Source: Cyanobacteriota bacterium (GTDB lineage Bacteria; Cyanobacteriota; Cyanobacteriia; PCC-6307; Cyanobiaceae). From it: 64,000 bases of DNA. Shown here piece after piece: positions 47,446 to 57,831 of the stretch (position 1 is its first letter; the number at the start of each line of letters is the position of its first letter). The notes beneath the pieces are model-generated. The model did not search any database. It saw only the letters and a program-made list of their open reading frames with translations, and was not told the DNA's origin. The DNA is taken from contig JAPLIB010000033.1 in the NCBI GenBank assembly GCA_026389335.1, forward strand, positions 1 to 64,000, read 5' to 3'. The translations under genes were made by a program, and so were the position numbers.

Positions 47446-48261
47446 GTGCCCCCCTTGCCGATCGAGCGGCGGCGGCCAGCTTTCAGTCGGGCGCGCCTGG
47501 CCCGGCTGGAGCGCCAGTTCTTGCCGCTGCTGCTCACGGTGCTGCTGCCGATCCTGGTGTTGCCCCAGACGGCCACGGGTCATCGGCCTGGCAATGCGCT
47601 GTTGGCCATCGTCGTTTCGGTGCTGGTCCTGCAGTCGATCCGCACCTTGGGTCGGGCCGGCAGTGAGGAAGGGCTTGCCCTGCGCCACCGGGGCTATGCC
47701 CTGTTTGGTCTGCTGGTGATGACCACACTTTGGATTCCGGTGGTGTGGGGCAGCTGGCAGCTCCCGGCGTTGAAGGCCACGGTGTTGACCAGCCTGTCGC
47801 TGTTCTTCCTGATCACCTCGGTGCGACTGGTGCGGCTGCTGGCCCGGGTGCCGCGGGTGAATGCCCAGGTGATGGCCGGGGCGGCCGCCGGCTATCTGCT
47901 GCTGGGGTTCACCGGGGGGGTGCTGGCGACCGCCACGGAGGTGTTCAAGCCAGGCAGCTTTCTGTTGGGTCACCTTGCTAATCAGCAGCTGCTGCTGGAT
48001 CGGCTCACTTATTTCAGCTTCGTCACGATTGCCGGTCTGGGCTATGGCGATGTGCTGCCCGGTAATGCTGTCGGCGAGCGCTTTGTGATTCTGCTGAGTG
48101 TATCCAGCACTCTCTATGTGGCCCTGTTGGTGGGGCTGCTGCTGGGCCGTTTCATCGCCTCCCAGGAGGTGCTGATTCTGGAGGAAGACAGCCTGCTGGC
48201 GGGGGGTAATCCTGCGGCGATCGAGCGTGGCGATAATGACGGGAATTCAGAGCCTCAGTAA
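47446..48261 (+). CDS. Potassium channel family protein (two-pore-helix type)
   Basis: 271 residues from GTG 47446, only 5 nt after the moeB-like stop. Five to six hydrophobic segments are visible. The pore has TYFSFVTIAGLGYGDVLPG, with a selectivity filter ending GYGD, so it probably conducts K+. The part before the filter reads TIAGL rather than the classic TVG, a small departure. No RCK or cyclic-nucleotide domain is present; the tail is short and acidic. No ATG is available near the start, so GTG is inferred. Confidence 0.85.
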   Translation: MPPLPIERRRPAFSRARLARLERQFLPLLLTVLLPILVLPQTATGHRPGNALLAIVVSVLVLQSIRTLGRAGSEEGLALRHRGYALFGLLVMTTLWIPVVWGSWQLPALKATVLTSLSLFFLITSVRLVRLLARVPRVNAQVMAGAAAGYLLLGFTGGVLATATEVFKPGSFLLGHLANQQLLLDRLTYFSFVTIAGLGYGDVLPGNAVGERFVILLSVSSTLYVALLVGLLLGRFIASQEVLILEEDSLLAGGNPAAIERGDNDGNSEPQ

Positions 48262-49448
48262 TCAACACCCCGCTTGAGATCCACGCCCCGTTCGGCGTAG
48301 TGCTTGTGGCACACCATTTCCGAGTGCACGCTGGCCAGGTCGAAGTAGGCAGGGCGGCTCTTGCAGCGACCGGTGATGATCACCTCGGTTTCGGCGGGTT
48401 TGCGCAGCAGGGTTTGCACAATCGGCTCCACCGGCAGTAACTCGAGATCCACGGTGGGGTTGAGTTCATCGAGGATCACGGTTTTGTACAGCCCGCTGGC
48501 GATCGCCGCCCGGGCGATCTCCCAGGCCCGCTCCGCCTCCACGTAGTCGATCGGCTGCTGTTGGCCGCGCCAGACGATCGCATCGCGACCGGAACGCAGG
48601 TGATCCACCAGGTGGGGATAGCTCTCGCGCAGGGCGGCGATGGCGGCATCTTCGGTGTAGCCGCTGCCGCCTTTGAGCCATTGCAGGATCAGCACCCGAT
48701 GGCTCTTGTCCTGGCTGATGCCGCGGCCGATCGCCTGCAGGGCCTTGCCCAGGGCGCTGGTGGACTTGCCCTTGCCTTCGCCGGTGTAGATCTCGATGCC
48801 ATCGAGACCGGCTCCATTGATCTGGATGTCGACCGCTCCGTCCGGCAGGCGGCGGCGATGGGCGCGCATTTCCGAGTGCAGATCGGCCAGCTGCACCAGC
48901 TGGGCCGGCGCCCCGCGGCCGGTGCAGATCACCTCCATTCCGGCGGGCTTGGCAGAGAGGGTGCGCACCACTTCCGCTGGATCCAGCAGGCCCAGATCCA
49001 GCACCGGGTTGATTTCATCGAGCACCACGACCGAATAGAGGTTGCTGGCGATGGCGCCCTTGGCGATATCCCAGCCCCGCTGCGCCTCCTGGCGGTCGAA
49101 GCTGCTGGCCTGCTCGGCGGTGAAGAAATCGCCGCGACCGGTGCGCACCTGATCGATCAGATGGGGGAATCCCTGCTGCAGGGCCTCGATTGCACTGTCT
49201 TCGTCGTAGGAGCGGCCGGGGCCTTTCAGGAAGCGCAGCAGCAGCACGCGGGTGCGTTTCTGTTCGCAGATGCCCAGCCCGATGGTGCGCAGCACCACGC
49301 CCAGGGCCGCCTGGCTTTTGCCCTTGCCGTCGCCGTCGTAGACGTGCAATTGGCCATGGTCGCGCTCCTCGCTGCCGGCGGCGGTGCGGATGCCAATCCC
49401 CCGGCCGGTGCCCCGTTGCGGTGTCTGGGTGCTGCTTGAGCCTGGCAT
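48255..49448 (-). CDS. cobO: Corrinoid adenosyltransferase with two tandem CobO/BtuR domains
   Basis: 397 residues containing two complete copies of the CobO/BtuR ATP:corrinoid adenosyltransferase fold. P-loop 1 is GDGKGKS (39-45) and P-loop 2 GEGKGKS (223-229). Each is followed by a conserved VLDEINPVLDLGLL or ILDELNPTVDLELL block and an HSEM near the domain end. The enzyme makes adenosyl-cobalamin in the pathway to pseudocobalamin. Copy 1 and copy 2 differ clearly, so the duplication is old. The gene ends on the minus strand overlapping the K+ channel tail by 7 nt. Confidence 0.92.
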   Translation of the reverse strand: MPGSSSTQTPQRGTGRGIGIRTAAGSEERDHGQLHVYDGDGKGKSQAALGVVLRTIGLGICEQKRTRVLLLRFLKGPGRSYDEDSAIEALQQGFPHLIDQVRTGRGDFFTAEQASSFDRQEAQRGWDIAKGAIASNLYSVVVLDEINPVLDLGLLDPAEVVRTLSAKPAGMEVICTGRGAPAQLVQLADLHSEMRAHRRRLPDGAVDIQINGAGLDGIEIYTGEGKGKSTSALGKALQAIGRGISQDKSHRVLILQWLKGGSGYTEDAAIAALRESYPHLVDHLRSGRDAIVWRGQQQPIDYVEAERAWEIARAAIASGLYKTVILDELNPTVDLELLPVEPIVQTLLRKPAETEVIITGRCKSRPAYFDLASVHSEMVCHKHYAERGVDLKRGVDY

Positions 49449-49511
49449 GGACTGGGTGTTCAGAACCTGATGCTACCCAGGTTGGACCGTGCGTTTGCCA
49501 GGATCGCCCCC

Positions 49512-50411
49512 ATGCCATTCACCTTGCTGGAGTCGCTCCCCCCCGAGCTCGAGCGGGCCCTGGCGGCCTTGAGGCGGCAGTTGGCCGCCTGGGATCAGGT
49601 GGTGGTGGCCTATTCCGGTGGGGTGGACAGTGCGCTGGTGGCGGCCCTGGCAGTGGAGGCCCTGCAGGAGCGTGCCCTGGCGATCACCGGGGTTTCCCCC
49701 GCCCTGGCGCCCCATCTGCGCCAGGAGGCCCGGGCCCAGGCGGCCTGGCTGGGCCTGCGTCATCGGGAGCTGGCCACGGCGGAGCTGGATGATCCCGCCT
49801 ATGCCGCCAATCCCGAGGATCGCTGCTACGCCTGCAAGCGGGAATTGCATCGTGTGCTGGCACCGATCGCGGCGGCGGCGGGGGCGGCCGTGGTGCTCGA
49901 TGGTGTCAACCGCGACGACCTCGGTGATCACCGACCCGGCATCCGCGCCGCCCGCGAGCAGGGGGTGCGTTCACCCCTGGCGGAACTCGGTGTGGACAAG
50001 GCCGGCGTGCGCCAGATCTCCCGGGCCCTGGGCTTTCCCTGGTGGGACAAGCCGGCCCAGCCCTGCCTGGCCTCCCGCTTCCCCTATGGCGAGCCGATCA
50101 GTGCCGCCCGGCTGGCGCGGGTGGCGGCGGCGGAGGCGTGGCTGCGGCAGCGCTGGGGGGGGGCACTGCGCGTGCGCAGCCAGGGCGAAACGGCCCGCAT
50201 TGAACTGCCGGCGGATCGCCTGGCCGAGGTGCTGCAGCAATTGGCCGCGGGTGACCGGCGCCAGGAGTTGGTGGCCGCCTTCTCAGGGCTGGGTTTTGCG
50301 GCCGTGTCCCTCGATCTCGAGGGCTTGGTTAGCGGCAAGCTCAACCGGGTGCTGGTGGAGCCCCAAGCCACGCAGCCGCCGGAGCCAGATCAGGGGGCTC
50401 CCCAACAGTGA
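49512..50411 (+). CDS. larE: LarE-family ATP-dependent sulfur transferase
   Basis: LarE adenylates and thiolates the biotinidase-like nickel-pincer precursor in lactate racemase maturation; other family roles are possible. 299 residues from ATG 49512. PP-loop SGGVDS at 35-40 binds ATP, then DRCYACK with C105 and C108, and AQPCLASRFPYG with C185. The three cysteines fit the subgroup reported to hold a 4Fe-4S cluster rather than the one-cysteine sacrificial type. No larA, larB or larC is in the window. The longer in-frame start at 49470 lies within the divergent promoter region. Confidence 0.9.
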   Translation: MPFTLLESLPPELERALAALRRQLAAWDQVVVAYSGGVDSALVAALAVEALQERALAITGVSPALAPHLRQEARAQAAWLGLRHRELATAELDDPAYAANPEDRCYACKRELHRVLAPIAAAAGAAVVLDGVNRDDLGDHRPGIRAAREQGVRSPLAELGVDKAGVRQISRALGFPWWDKPAQPCLASRFPYGEPISAARLARVAAAEAWLRQRWGGALRVRSQGETARIELPADRLAEVLQQLAAGDRRQELVAAFSGLGFAAVSLDLEGLVSGKLNRVLVEPQATQPPEPDQGAPQQ

Positions 50412-50515
50412 GTGATTGAAGCAGTCGCCAGCAGGACAGCCAACCATGGATCCATCGATTCAAACCGTGGACCAGCTGATCCAAACCGGTGACGGGCAAC
50501 GGCGATTGAGCCCCT

Positions 50516-50557
50516 AAAAAAGACAGCGGCAAAGCCTGATCGAGGCTTGCCGCTGTC
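50516..50557 (-). terminator. Rho-independent terminator of speD
   Basis: GACAGCGGCAA pairs with TTGCCGCTGTC, the inner AGCC/GGCT extending the stem with one bulge, and TTTTTT follows on the minus strand. It lies about 40 nt after the speD stop. Confidence 0.88.
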
Positions 50558-50593
50558 GGGGGGGACGCGATGAACGGCGGCTCTAACGCAGGA

Positions 50594-51100
50594 TCAGGCG
50601 GCAGTGAGCACGGGATCGCGTTCACTGCCTTCAATCGTGGCCGGAGTTTCGCGCCGGAAGCTGGTGAGCTTATGGCGACCCGCATGGAGCTCCTCACACA
50701 GCACCTGACAGGCCCTTTCGGGCATGGTGTGATCGCCACAGGTGAACACATCGACCGCCGCATAGCCGGATTCCGGCCAGGTGTGAATCGAGATGTGGGA
50801 CTCGGCCAGCAAGGCGAGGCCAGTGACGCCCTGGGGTTCAAAGCGGTGGGTGATCAGATTGAGCAGGGTGGCACCAGCACGTTTTGCTGCTGTCGTGATG
50901 GTGTCCCTGAGGAAAGCTTCGTCGTCGAGCCGCGAACTGTCGCAGTCGTAGAGCTCGAGGATGCAATGTTTCCCAACCGCGTCAGTGACGTTCGGCGGGG
51001 GGGCAATCTCGCTGCTGGCCTTGGCTTTGAGGGGGAGTGGCTGGTGGGCGGCTCCGTTCCATCCCGGATTGGGGTGGAGGCAGGGCAGGCTCTGGTTCAT
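50594..51100 (-). CDS. speD: S-adenosylmethionine decarboxylase proenzyme
   Basis: SpeD supplies decarboxylated SAM for spermidine synthesis. The proenzyme cleaves itself between Glu100 and Ser101 in [13 protein letters not shown] to give the pyruvoyl group. [13 protein letters not shown] (about 42-54) and [17 protein letters not shown] are family motifs. The start was set at ATG 51100 ([13 protein letters not shown]); another at 51133 is possible. The first 40 residues are poorly conserved. Terminator at 50516-50557. Confidence 0.92.
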   Translation of the reverse strand: MNQSLPCLHPNPGWNGAAHQPLPLKAKASSEIAPPPNVTDAVGKHCILELYDCDSSRLDDEAFLRDTITTAAKRAGATLLNLITHRFEPQGVTGLALLAESHISIHTWPESGYAAVDVFTCGDHTMPERACQVLCEELHAGRHKLTSFRRETPATIEGSERDPVLTAA

Positions 51101-51178
51101 CAGGGGTCCAGGCAACAACAGAGCGATCACCATACGTCTCGGGCGGCATTAGGGCGGCCTTAAGTCCAAAGCTGTCGC

Positions 51179-52339
51179 TCATTGCCCACAGAGGTGGCCG
51201 GCTTGCACGCGCACCACCTGGGACTCTGAACGCCAGCCGCCGCTGAAGGCATCGAGATGGGTGGCACTCACCAGACACTGGTGGCCGGTGCCCACCGCTT
51301 CCAGCAATAGCTGCTGGCGTTGGGGGTCGAGCTCGGCGAGCACGTCGTCGAGCAGCAGCAGCGGCGCCTGGCCCACCACCTGGCCCACCAGCTCCAGTTC
51401 AGCCAGCTTCAGGGCCAGCACCAGGGTGCGTTGCTGGCCGGCTGAGCCGTAACGGCGGGCCGGTTGGTCGGCCAGCAGCAGGGTGACGTCGTCGCGATGG
51501 GGGCCCACCAGGCACTGGCCCAGCCGTTCCTCCTGGGGGCGCTGCTGCCGCAGTTGCTCCTCCATGGCCATGCGCCACAGCTGTTCCTGATCGCTGTCTT
51601 CGGCTGCGCTGGTGAGCTCGGTGCCGCTGCGGTAGGCCAGGGCCAGGGGCTCGCCGGAGCCGCCGATCCGCTGCTGCCAGGCGCTCGCCAGTGGTTCCAG
51701 CCGCCGCAGGGCCCGCCAGCGGCGCCGGTGCAGACGGGTGCCGATCAGAGCCATCTGCTGGTCGAAGACATCGAGCAGGCCGGCCCGATCGGCCAGGCCC
51801 AGGCCGCGGCGCAGCAGTTGGCTGCGCTGGCGCAGCAGGCGGCCATAGCGGCTGAGCAGGGCGCCATAGACCGGCTCCAGTTGCAGCACCACCCGGTCCA
51901 GCCATTGGCGGCGCAGGGCGGGTTCGCCGCGCACCAGATCCAGATCGAGGGCGCTGAAGCCGACGCAGCGCAGCGGTCCGATCAGATCGTGTTGGCGTTC
52001 CAGCAGCTTGTCGTTGCGCAAAGCCTGGCGCCCGCCCCGGCCGCGCAGGCGCAGCTCCAGGCTGTCGCCGTCGCCGGTGAGGGCTCGCAGCCGGCTGGCG
52101 GGTTGGCCGTGGCTGATCAGATCCCGATCACTGGCGCAGCGGTGGGAGCGCAGGCTGGTGAGCAGTTCCACCGCCTCCAGCAGATTCGATTTGCCCGCCC
52201 CATTGGCGCCGATCACCAGCAGCCTGGGGGCTTCCAGGGTCAGCTGCAGCCCGGCCAGATTGCGGAAGTGGAGAAGCTCCAGGCGGTGCAGCCGGATAGG
52301 TCTGGGGCGATCAGCGGCTAAGGTACCCCCAACAGGCAT
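51179..52339 (-). CDS. recF: DNA replication and repair protein RecF
   Basis: RecF is an ABC-type ATPase that with RecO and RecR loads RecA at single-strand gaps. 386 residues with Walker A GANGAGKS (44-51), the signature region [20 protein letters not shown] and Walker [36 protein letters not shown] is the N-terminal mark. tRNA-Arg lies upstream. Start at ATG 52339, where the frame first opens with [14 protein letters not shown]. Confidence 0.95.
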   Translation of the reverse strand: MPVGGTLAADRPRPIRLHRLELLHFRNLAGLQLTLEAPRLLVIGANGAGKSNLLEAVELLTSLRSHRCASDRDLISHGQPASRLRALTGDGDSLELRLRGRGGRQALRNDKLLERQHDLIGPLRCVGFSALDLDLVRGEPALRRQWLDRVVLQLEPVYGALLSRYGRLLRQRSQLLRRGLGLADRAGLLDVFDQQMALIGTRLHRRRWRALRRLEPLASAWQQRIGGSGEPLALAYRSGTELTSAAEDSDQEQLWRMAMEEQLRQQRPQEERLGQCLVGPHRDDVTLLLADQPARRYGSAGQQRTLVLALKLAELELVGQVVGQAPLLLLDDVLAELDPQRQQLLLEAVGTGHQCLVSATHLDAFSGGWRSESQVVRVQAGHLCGQ

Positions 52340-52410
52340 GGCCGCAGGCGTCGTCGTCGCATGGATGAGTTTTCATCCGCTGCAACCGACTCTCAGGCTT
52401 CCCTGGTTTT

Positions 52411-52484
52411 GGGCATGTAGCTCAGTTGGATAGAGCGTCAGATTCCGGTTCTGAATGTCGGGGGTTCGAGTCCCTCCATGCTCG
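52411..52484 (+). tRNA. trnR: tRNA-Arg(CCG)
   Basis: 74 nt: acceptor GGGCATG / CATGCTC with one G-U pair, D arm GCTCAGTTGGATAGAGC, anticodon arm TCAGA-TTCCGGT-TCTGA presenting CCG, T arm GGGGGTTCGAGTCCCTC, discriminator G. It reads the arginine CGG codon. CCA is not encoded. Confidence 0.97.
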
Positions 52485-53108
52485 TTGATATCTTCCGCCG
52501 CCGGAACGGTGAAGATGATCAGATTGAGTCGTCGACGTGGGTCCTGGCTTCAGTGGAGCCGAGGGCAAGTTCGCACCCGCTTGAAATCGTTGCAGTAGGC
52601 CAAGTTTCTGTGGCGGGAAAAGTCAGAAGAAATGGCCGGGATTGGCTCGCTCCTGTGCCTGACTTCGACTCCAGCTGTTGGTGGGTCTTGATGACCACCC
52701 AGAAAGGTCTGTGAAGCCAGAGACAGTGGTCAGGGAGCTGATTGATCGCAGCTGGAGGGGTCGCATCCTTCCTGTCTGGGATCGGCACGCCACGGAGCTA
52801 TCTGGACACTCAATGGATGGTTTGGCCTGGTTCTCTCCTTGGAGTGATTGACACATCGATCCCCAGGCTGAATTCGAAGATCTTTCTGCTATCAAGCAGA
52901 TTGAATCCGGAATCAGGCCGAGACAGCAGTGAATCAATCTTGATGTGCTGACCCGCATCCATCTATTGCCCAGCAATCGCGTCCAAGCGCCAGGCGTGTC
53001 TGATGTCCACGCCATCGGCCACCCCAGGACCTGGTTGTACAGCTCCCTCCCGCAACGGCAGCCGCAGGGTTGAAGGCCCCTGGCCAGGCAGCGGCCCGCC
53101 AAGGGCCA
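52485..53108. other. Interval next to tRNA-Arg with possible degraded coding sequence
   Basis: About 620 nt, less GC-rich than its surroundings. Plus-strand frames give fragments such as WVLASVEPRASSHP (in the ORF ending 52714) and, two frames over, RILPVWDRHATELSGHSMD (after about 52760), which read as parts of a decayed gene. Minus-strand ORFs of 89 and 159 codons cross the same area without resemblance to known proteins. No integrase, repeats or attachment site were found, but the position beside a tRNA is noted. Confidence 0.4.
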
Positions 53109-53570
53109 TCACGGCTCCTTCAGGTTCAGTCCCATGGCCCGGATCCCCCCGGGATCCACCACGAAACCAGCCCGGGTGACCGCGTGCAGCGCCTCCGGTG
53201 GGGCGGCCAGGGAGACGCTGCAGCCGCCCATCTCCCGCCGCAGCCGGCTCAGGGCTGCCTGCACGAGGGCCTGGATCACCTCGTCGCGGCTCGGGTCGGC
53301 CGGATCCGCCAGCAGATCCCAGAGGTTGGCGTTGAGGGCCTGATCGCTGGTGGCCCGGATGAAGCCCACGAGTCTGTCCTGGTCGCTGCGGACGGCCAGG
53401 TGCCAGGCGCTGCGCTCCAGTACCAACCCCCAGCGCCCGGCGCCCCGGGGCCGGTCGCCGCACTCCTGCAGCAGATGGTCGAGTTCGTCGGCATCCCAGG
53501 CCGGCTGGTGGAGCAGCTGATAGCCCTCCCGCAGGCGGGGCTGGGGTGGTTGGCTGCGGAAGGGAATCAA
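53109..53570 (-). CDS. GNAT-family N-acetyltransferase
   Basis: 153 residues with the GNAT fold: LVLERSAWHLAVRSDQDRLVGFIRA is the beta2-beta4 region (WHLAVRSDQDRLVGFIRATS), and ANLWDLLADPADPSRDEVIQ with ALVQAALSRLRREM fits the alpha3 acetyl-CoA site in a loose form (the QxxGxG/A motif is not clear). Substrate unknown. It starts 36 nt downstream of the ppc stop and could be co-transcribed. Confidence 0.72.
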   Translation of the reverse strand: MIPFRSQPPQPRLREGYQLLHQPAWDADELDHLLQECGDRPRGAGRWGLVLERSAWHLAVRSDQDRLVGFIRATSDQALNANLWDLLADPADPSRDEVIQALVQAALSRLRREMGGCSVSLAAPPEALHAVTRAGFVVDPGGIRAMGLNLKEP

Positions 53571-53606
53571 GAAGGAGATGCTCTGGCCGGGGGGAAAGGG
53601 TGGGGC

Positions 53607-56600
53607 TCAGCCCGTGTTGCGCATGCCGGCGGCAATGCCGTTGATCGTGAGCAGCGCCCCTTGGAGCAGGTCGCTGCGGCTGTAAGTGCGGCCATCGCTG
53701 GCCTTGCCGGCCCCCTCGCTCATCGGTGGCTGGCGATTCTGATCGCGCAGCAGACGCAGCAGGGCCACCTGCAGATAGCCGAGGGGAATGATGGTGCGAT
53801 TGCGCAGCTCCACCGACAGCTGCAGGGCGGGATCGCCATCCAGCAGCCGTTTGTGGCCGCTGATCGCCAGCACCAGATCCCGGGTGAGGGTGAACTCGGC
53901 GGTGATCGACGCCAGGATCGCCGCGAAGGCCTCGCGGTTGGCCTCGCGGCCGAGGGAGCGCACGTAGTGACCGGCCAGATCCAGGTCCACCTTGGAGAGC
54001 GTCATCTCCACCTTGGAGATCAGCATGCGGAAGAAAGGCCAGCGCTGGTACAGCAGCTGCAGCAGTTCCATTTGATCGGCATCCTGTTCCAACTCAGCCT
54101 GCAGGGCTGCGCCCACGCCGTACCAGCTGGGCAGCAGGAAGCGGCTCTGGGTCCAGCCGAACACCCAGGGGATGGCCCGCAGACTGGAGAGATCCCGGGT
54201 GCTGCTTTTGCGACGGGCCGGCCGGCTGGAGATCTGCAGCTTGCTGATCTCTTCGATCGGCGTGACCTGCTCGAAGAAGGCCACCAGATCGGGGTTGTCG
54301 TGGACCAGGGCGCGGTAGTGGTCGCGGGAGCGGGCGGCCAGCCGCTCCATCAGCTGGTTCCAGCTGGGGGTGTTATCGAGCGGCAGGGTGACCATGCTGT
54401 TTTGCAGCACGGCCGTGGACACCGTTTCGAGGTTGTAGAGGGCCAGCTCCGGCAGGGAGTATTTGGAGGCCAGCACTTCTCCCTGTTCGGTGATCTTGAT
54501 GCGGCCTTTGAGGGTGCCACTGGGCTGGGCCAGGATCGCCTGATAGGCCGGGCCACCACCGCGGCCCACCGAGCCACCGCGGCCGTGGAACAGGCGCAGG
54601 GCCACGGCGTGTTCATCGGCAAGGCGCTGCAAAGCGATCTGGGCCCGGTGGATTTCCCAGTTGCTGGAGAGGAAGCCGGAATCCTTGTTGCTGTCGGAGT
54701 AGCCGAGCATCACTTCCTGCAGGGGCTGGCCACTGTCGGTGTTGCTGGTGAGCAGCTCCCGGTAGAAGGATTCGGCGAACATCCGACCCATCACCGCTGG
54801 GGCTCGCTGGAGGTCTTCGACGGTTTCGAACAGGGGAATCACCAGCAGCTCGGAGCGCTGGGCCAGGGGATCGATCAGGCCCACTTCTTTGGCCAGCAGC
54901 AGCACCTCCAGCAGATCCGACACCGTGTGACTCATCGAGATCACATAAGTGCGGCAGATCCGGGGTCCGAACTCCTGCTGCAGGCGATGCAGCATGCGGA
55001 ACACCGCGAAGGTTTCCGCCGTGGCCGCGCTCCAGCGGGCGGCGGGCGGCAGCAGGGGCCGGCGGGTCTGCAGTTCGGCCAGCAGCCAGGTCACCCGCTG
55101 CTCCTCGTCCATCGCGCCGTAGGCGATCGGCAGCAGCAGATAGCGGCTGAGTTCGTCGATGGCGTCGCTGTGGCGGGTGCTCTCCTGGCGAATATCGAGG
55201 CTGGCGAGCCAGAAGCCGAAGATGTGCACCTGGGTGAGCAGATCACGCAGGGTTTCGCATTTGAGCCCTGTGGCATCCAGGCTCTCCTTGAGCAGCTCCA
55301 GGTCATTGCGGAACTCGTCCACCGAGCCGTAGTGCAGATCCTGCAGACCCACACCACCGGAAGGCAGACCGAAGGAGGTGTCGAGGGCCGCGGTGGAGGG
55401 GCCATCACCGGGGGATTCCCAGCCGGCTTCGGCCAGTTGGTCGTTGCGTCGCTGGCTTAGGTGCAGTCGCTCAAGGATATAACTGAGTTTGAGTCTGTAG
55501 GGCTCCTTGCGATAGCTGGTGGCCCGTTCTTCGTAGATCTCCGGGAAGCGCAGCCGATCCATCTCCAGCGATTCGAGCAGGGCCTTGCTGGGGGGGCTCC
55601 ACTGCATCGAGATGCTGAGTTGATCGCGCAGATCCTCCACGGCATGGATGTAGCGCTTGAGCATCAGCTTGCGCTGATAACAGGCGGTGCGCCATGTGAT
55701 CTCCGGGGTCACCGAGGGGTTGCCGTCGCGGTCGGAGCCGACCCAGGATCCAAAGGTGCAGAACGAGTCCCGCGGGGGCACCACATCCGGATAGCTGCTG
55801 GCCAGGGCGGCGCGCATGCGCTGCCGCAGCTGGGGCATGGCATTGAAGAGCACCTGCTGGAAGTAATGCAGGGCGTAGTCGACTTCGTTGATCACCGAGG
55901 GTTTGAACTGATGCAGTTCATCGGTGCGCCACCACAGCCGGATCTCCTCTTCCAGTTGCTGGCGCAGATGTTGGCGCTCATCCGGGTTGATTGCCGGACT
56001 GAGCTGCAGCTTCTGGATCAGGGCCGCTACCCGCCGTTGCTTGTGGCGCACCGTGTGACGCACGATCTCGGTGGGGTGGGCGGTGAACACCAGGCGGATG
56101 TCGAGTTCCCGCAGCAGGTTTTCCAGTTGGGCCGGGGGTACGCCCAGGGCCCGCAGGCGCTCGAACAGCTGGCGGAAGGTGGCCGGTTCGCTCTGGCTGG
56201 CCAGGGGCGGCAGGAAGGGATCGTTGCTGCCGCTGACGGTCGCTGTCTTGAGGCTTTCGAGGTAGCTGTCTTCCTCAATGTGCTGCTCGAGGATGTTGAC
56301 CAGCTGGAAGTAGAGGGAGAAGGCCCGGGCGGCGGCGATGCCGTCGGCCAGATCCATCTCCTTGATCAGCTGCACGATCCCTTCGGTGTCGACACAGCTT
56401 TCGTCGGCGAGTTCCGTCGGGGTGACCGGACCACTCAATTGCTTGAGCTTCAGCAGCCGTTCGACCCGCTCCGGTGGACACTCGCTGCGCAGCACCGATT
56501 GCCAGAGATCCTCCACCAGCTCCAGCCGTTCGGCCAGCAGGCGGATCACCCGGGGTGTGGGCTCCATGCTCGCCGTCGCGGCGAGCGGAGCTGAATTGCT

Positions 56601-56642
56601 GGTGGGCGTCACGGCCATGGGAGCTGCTGAGGGCTGCCGCAT
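53607..56642 (-). CDS. ppc: Phosphoenolpyruvate carboxylase
   Basis: Ppc makes oxaloacetate from PEP and bicarbonate, feeding the TCA branch and amino acid synthesis. About 1011 residues from ATG 56642; alternatives are ATG 56621 and a TTG at 56705 that overlaps gshA by 32 nt. [19 protein letters not shown] carries the catalytic His, [20 protein letters not shown] and [20 protein letters not shown] the PEP and bicarbonate sites, and the protein ends ...[10 protein letters not shown] as expected. Order trpE-gshA-ppc with overlaps suggests one transcript. Confidence 0.96.
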   Translation of the reverse strand: MRQPSAAPMAVTPTSNSAPLAATASMEPTPRVIRLLAERLELVEDLWQSVLRSECPPERVERLLKLKQLSGPVTPTELADESCVDTEGIVQLIKEMDLADGIAAARAFSLYFQLVNILEQHIEEDSYLESLKTATVSGSNDPFLPPLASQSEPATFRQLFERLRALGVPPAQLENLLRELDIRLVFTAHPTEIVRHTVRHKQRRVAALIQKLQLSPAINPDERQHLRQQLEEEIRLWWRTDELHQFKPSVINEVDYALHYFQQVLFNAMPQLRQRMRAALASSYPDVVPPRDSFCTFGSWVGSDRDGNPSVTPEITWRTACYQRKLMLKRYIHAVEDLRDQLSISMQWSPPSKALLESLEMDRLRFPEIYEERATSYRKEPYRLKLSYILERLHLSQRRNDQLAEAGWESPGDGPSTAALDTSFGLPSGGVGLQDLHYGSVDEFRNDLELLKESLDATGLKCETLRDLLTQVHIFGFWLASLDIRQESTRHSDAIDELSRYLLLPIAYGAMDEEQRVTWLLAELQTRRPLLPPAARWSAATAETFAVFRMLHRLQQEFGPRICRTYVISMSHTVSDLLEVLLLAKEVGLIDPLAQRSELLVIPLFETVEDLQRAPAVMGRMFAESFYRELLTSNTDSGQPLQEVMLGYSDSNKDSGFLSSNWEIHRAQIALQRLADEHAVALRLFHGRGGSVGRGGGPAYQAILAQPSGTLKGRIKITEQGEVLASKYSLPELALYNLETVSTAVLQNSMVTLPLDNTPSWNQLMERLAARSRDHYRALVHDNPDLVAFFEQVTPIEEISKLQISSRPARRKSSTRDLSSLRAIPWVFGWTQSRFLLPSWYGVGAALQAELEQDADQMELLQLLYQRWPFFRMLISKVEMTLSKVDLDLAGHYVRSLGREANREAFAAILASITAEFTLTRDLVLAISGHKRLLDGDPALQLSVELRNRTIIPLGYLQVALLRLLRDQNRQPPMSEGAGKASDGRTYSRSDLLQGALLTINGIAAGMRNTG

Positions 56643-56673
56643 GGGGGCAGACGGGACGGGAAGGGACCCATCA

Positions 56674-57831
56674 TCATCCCAAAGCACACGCTGCGTCTGT
56701 CGCAAGCCATGCTTCCAGCCGATCCTCCTGCGCCTGCATGGCCGCAGCCTCGCTGCTGAGGATCGCGGTGATGCTCTCTCCCTGCCGTTGTCGCTGCCGC
56801 CAGCGCATGGCCTGGTTGCCGTCGCGGAGCAGGGAGGCGAGGGGGGCGAGGGCTTCGCTCAGGCCCAGTTCTGCCGCCAGGGGCTCCATCGCGTTCAGCT
56901 CCCTGGCGATCCAGGCCCGGGCCCCAATCGGTTCGCCGCTGCGCCAGTCGCAGAGGGTGCTGGTGAGGCTGCTGCGGGCCGCGGCCCGGTCGTTGGCGTC
57001 GGCCAGATCCGCCAGGGCGGCGAGGCTGAAGCGGCTGGCCAGCTGCGGATCGTGGCGCTCCGGTTCCGCCTGCAGCTGATGCAGGCGCAGTTCGGCAAAG
57101 GCGGTCACGGCCAGCAGCAGGCGGGGATCGTCGATCAGATCGCAGATGCGGATCTCGAGGCGATTGAGATTGTGGGGCCGGTCATCGCCGTTGGGCCGCA
57201 CCGAGGTCCAGAGATGGCGCACGTTGAACATGGCGGCGGCAGCCAGCTGCTCGTGCATCCAGTCGATGTAGTGCTGGTGCCCGCTGAACAGGGGCACCAG
57301 CGGCGGCGTGAGCGGAAACTGCAGCCAGCGCTGGGAGTCGGCGCCGGTGATGGCGTTGTCGAGGAAGGGCGAACTGGCGCTCATCGCCAGCAGCAGGGCC
57401 GCCTCGCAGCGCATCAGTCGCAGACCGGCGAACAGGTGCTCCATATCGCTGATGCCCAGGTTGATGTGGACACTGGCGGTCACCACCCGGGTGCCATAGG
57501 TCTGTTCGATCGTGTCGTGGTAAGCGTTGCTGGGATCGGAGCGCTCGAAGCGATGGCTGTCGCCCAGGCTCAGGGTGCTGCCGGGCAAGAGGGTGAGACC
57601 CCGCGGCGCCAACCAGGCCCGCAGCCGGCGGCGCGGCTCCAGCAGCAGCTCCAGCTGGCGCCGGTAGCTGGCATCCGGGGCGGTGATGTGCTCGAGGTTG
57701 CGGTTGTCCGGTTCGGTGACGAAGCCTTCCAGGGCCGCGGTGGCTGCGGCGGCGCAACCGACCACCGTGCCATCGGGGCGGCCGGTGTACATCTCCACCT
57801 CAAAACCCTTGAGCAGCAGACGGTCGCTCAT
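56674..57831 (-). CDS. gshA: Glutamate-cysteine ligase, cyanobacterial type
   Basis: The first enzyme of glutathione synthesis, joining Glu and Cys. 385 residues; [20 protein letters not shown] at the N-terminus, [20 protein letters not shown] and [20 protein letters not shown] are recognisable blocks of the cyanobacterial GCS family, distinct from E. coli GshA. The ATG overlaps the trpE stop as ATGA (57828-57831), so it is probably translationally coupled. The end overlaps the extended frame of ppc. Confidence 0.9.
   Translation of the reverse strand: MSDRLLLKGFEVEMYTGRPDGTVVGCAAAATAALEGFVTEPDNRNLEHITAPDASYRRQLELLLEPRRRLRAWLAPRGLTLLPGSTLSLGDSHRFERSDPSNAYHDTIEQTYGTRVVTASVHINLGISDMEHLFAGLRLMRCEAALLLAMSASSPFLDNAITGADSQRWLQFPLTPPLVPLFSGHQHYIDWMHEQLAAAAMFNVRHLWTSVRPNGDDRPHNLNRLEIRICDLIDDPRLLLAVTAFAELRLHQLQAEPERHDPQLASRFSLAALADLADANDRAAARSSLTSTLCDWRSGEPIGARAWIARELNAMEPLAAELGLSEALAPLASLLRDGNQAMRWRQRQRQGESITAILSSEAAAMQAQEDRLEAWLATDAACALG

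Noticed and set aside
53070-55460. 796-codon plus-strand ORF opposite ppc
   Set aside because: Antisense of ppc; low-complexity Gln/Gly/His composition typical of shadow frames.
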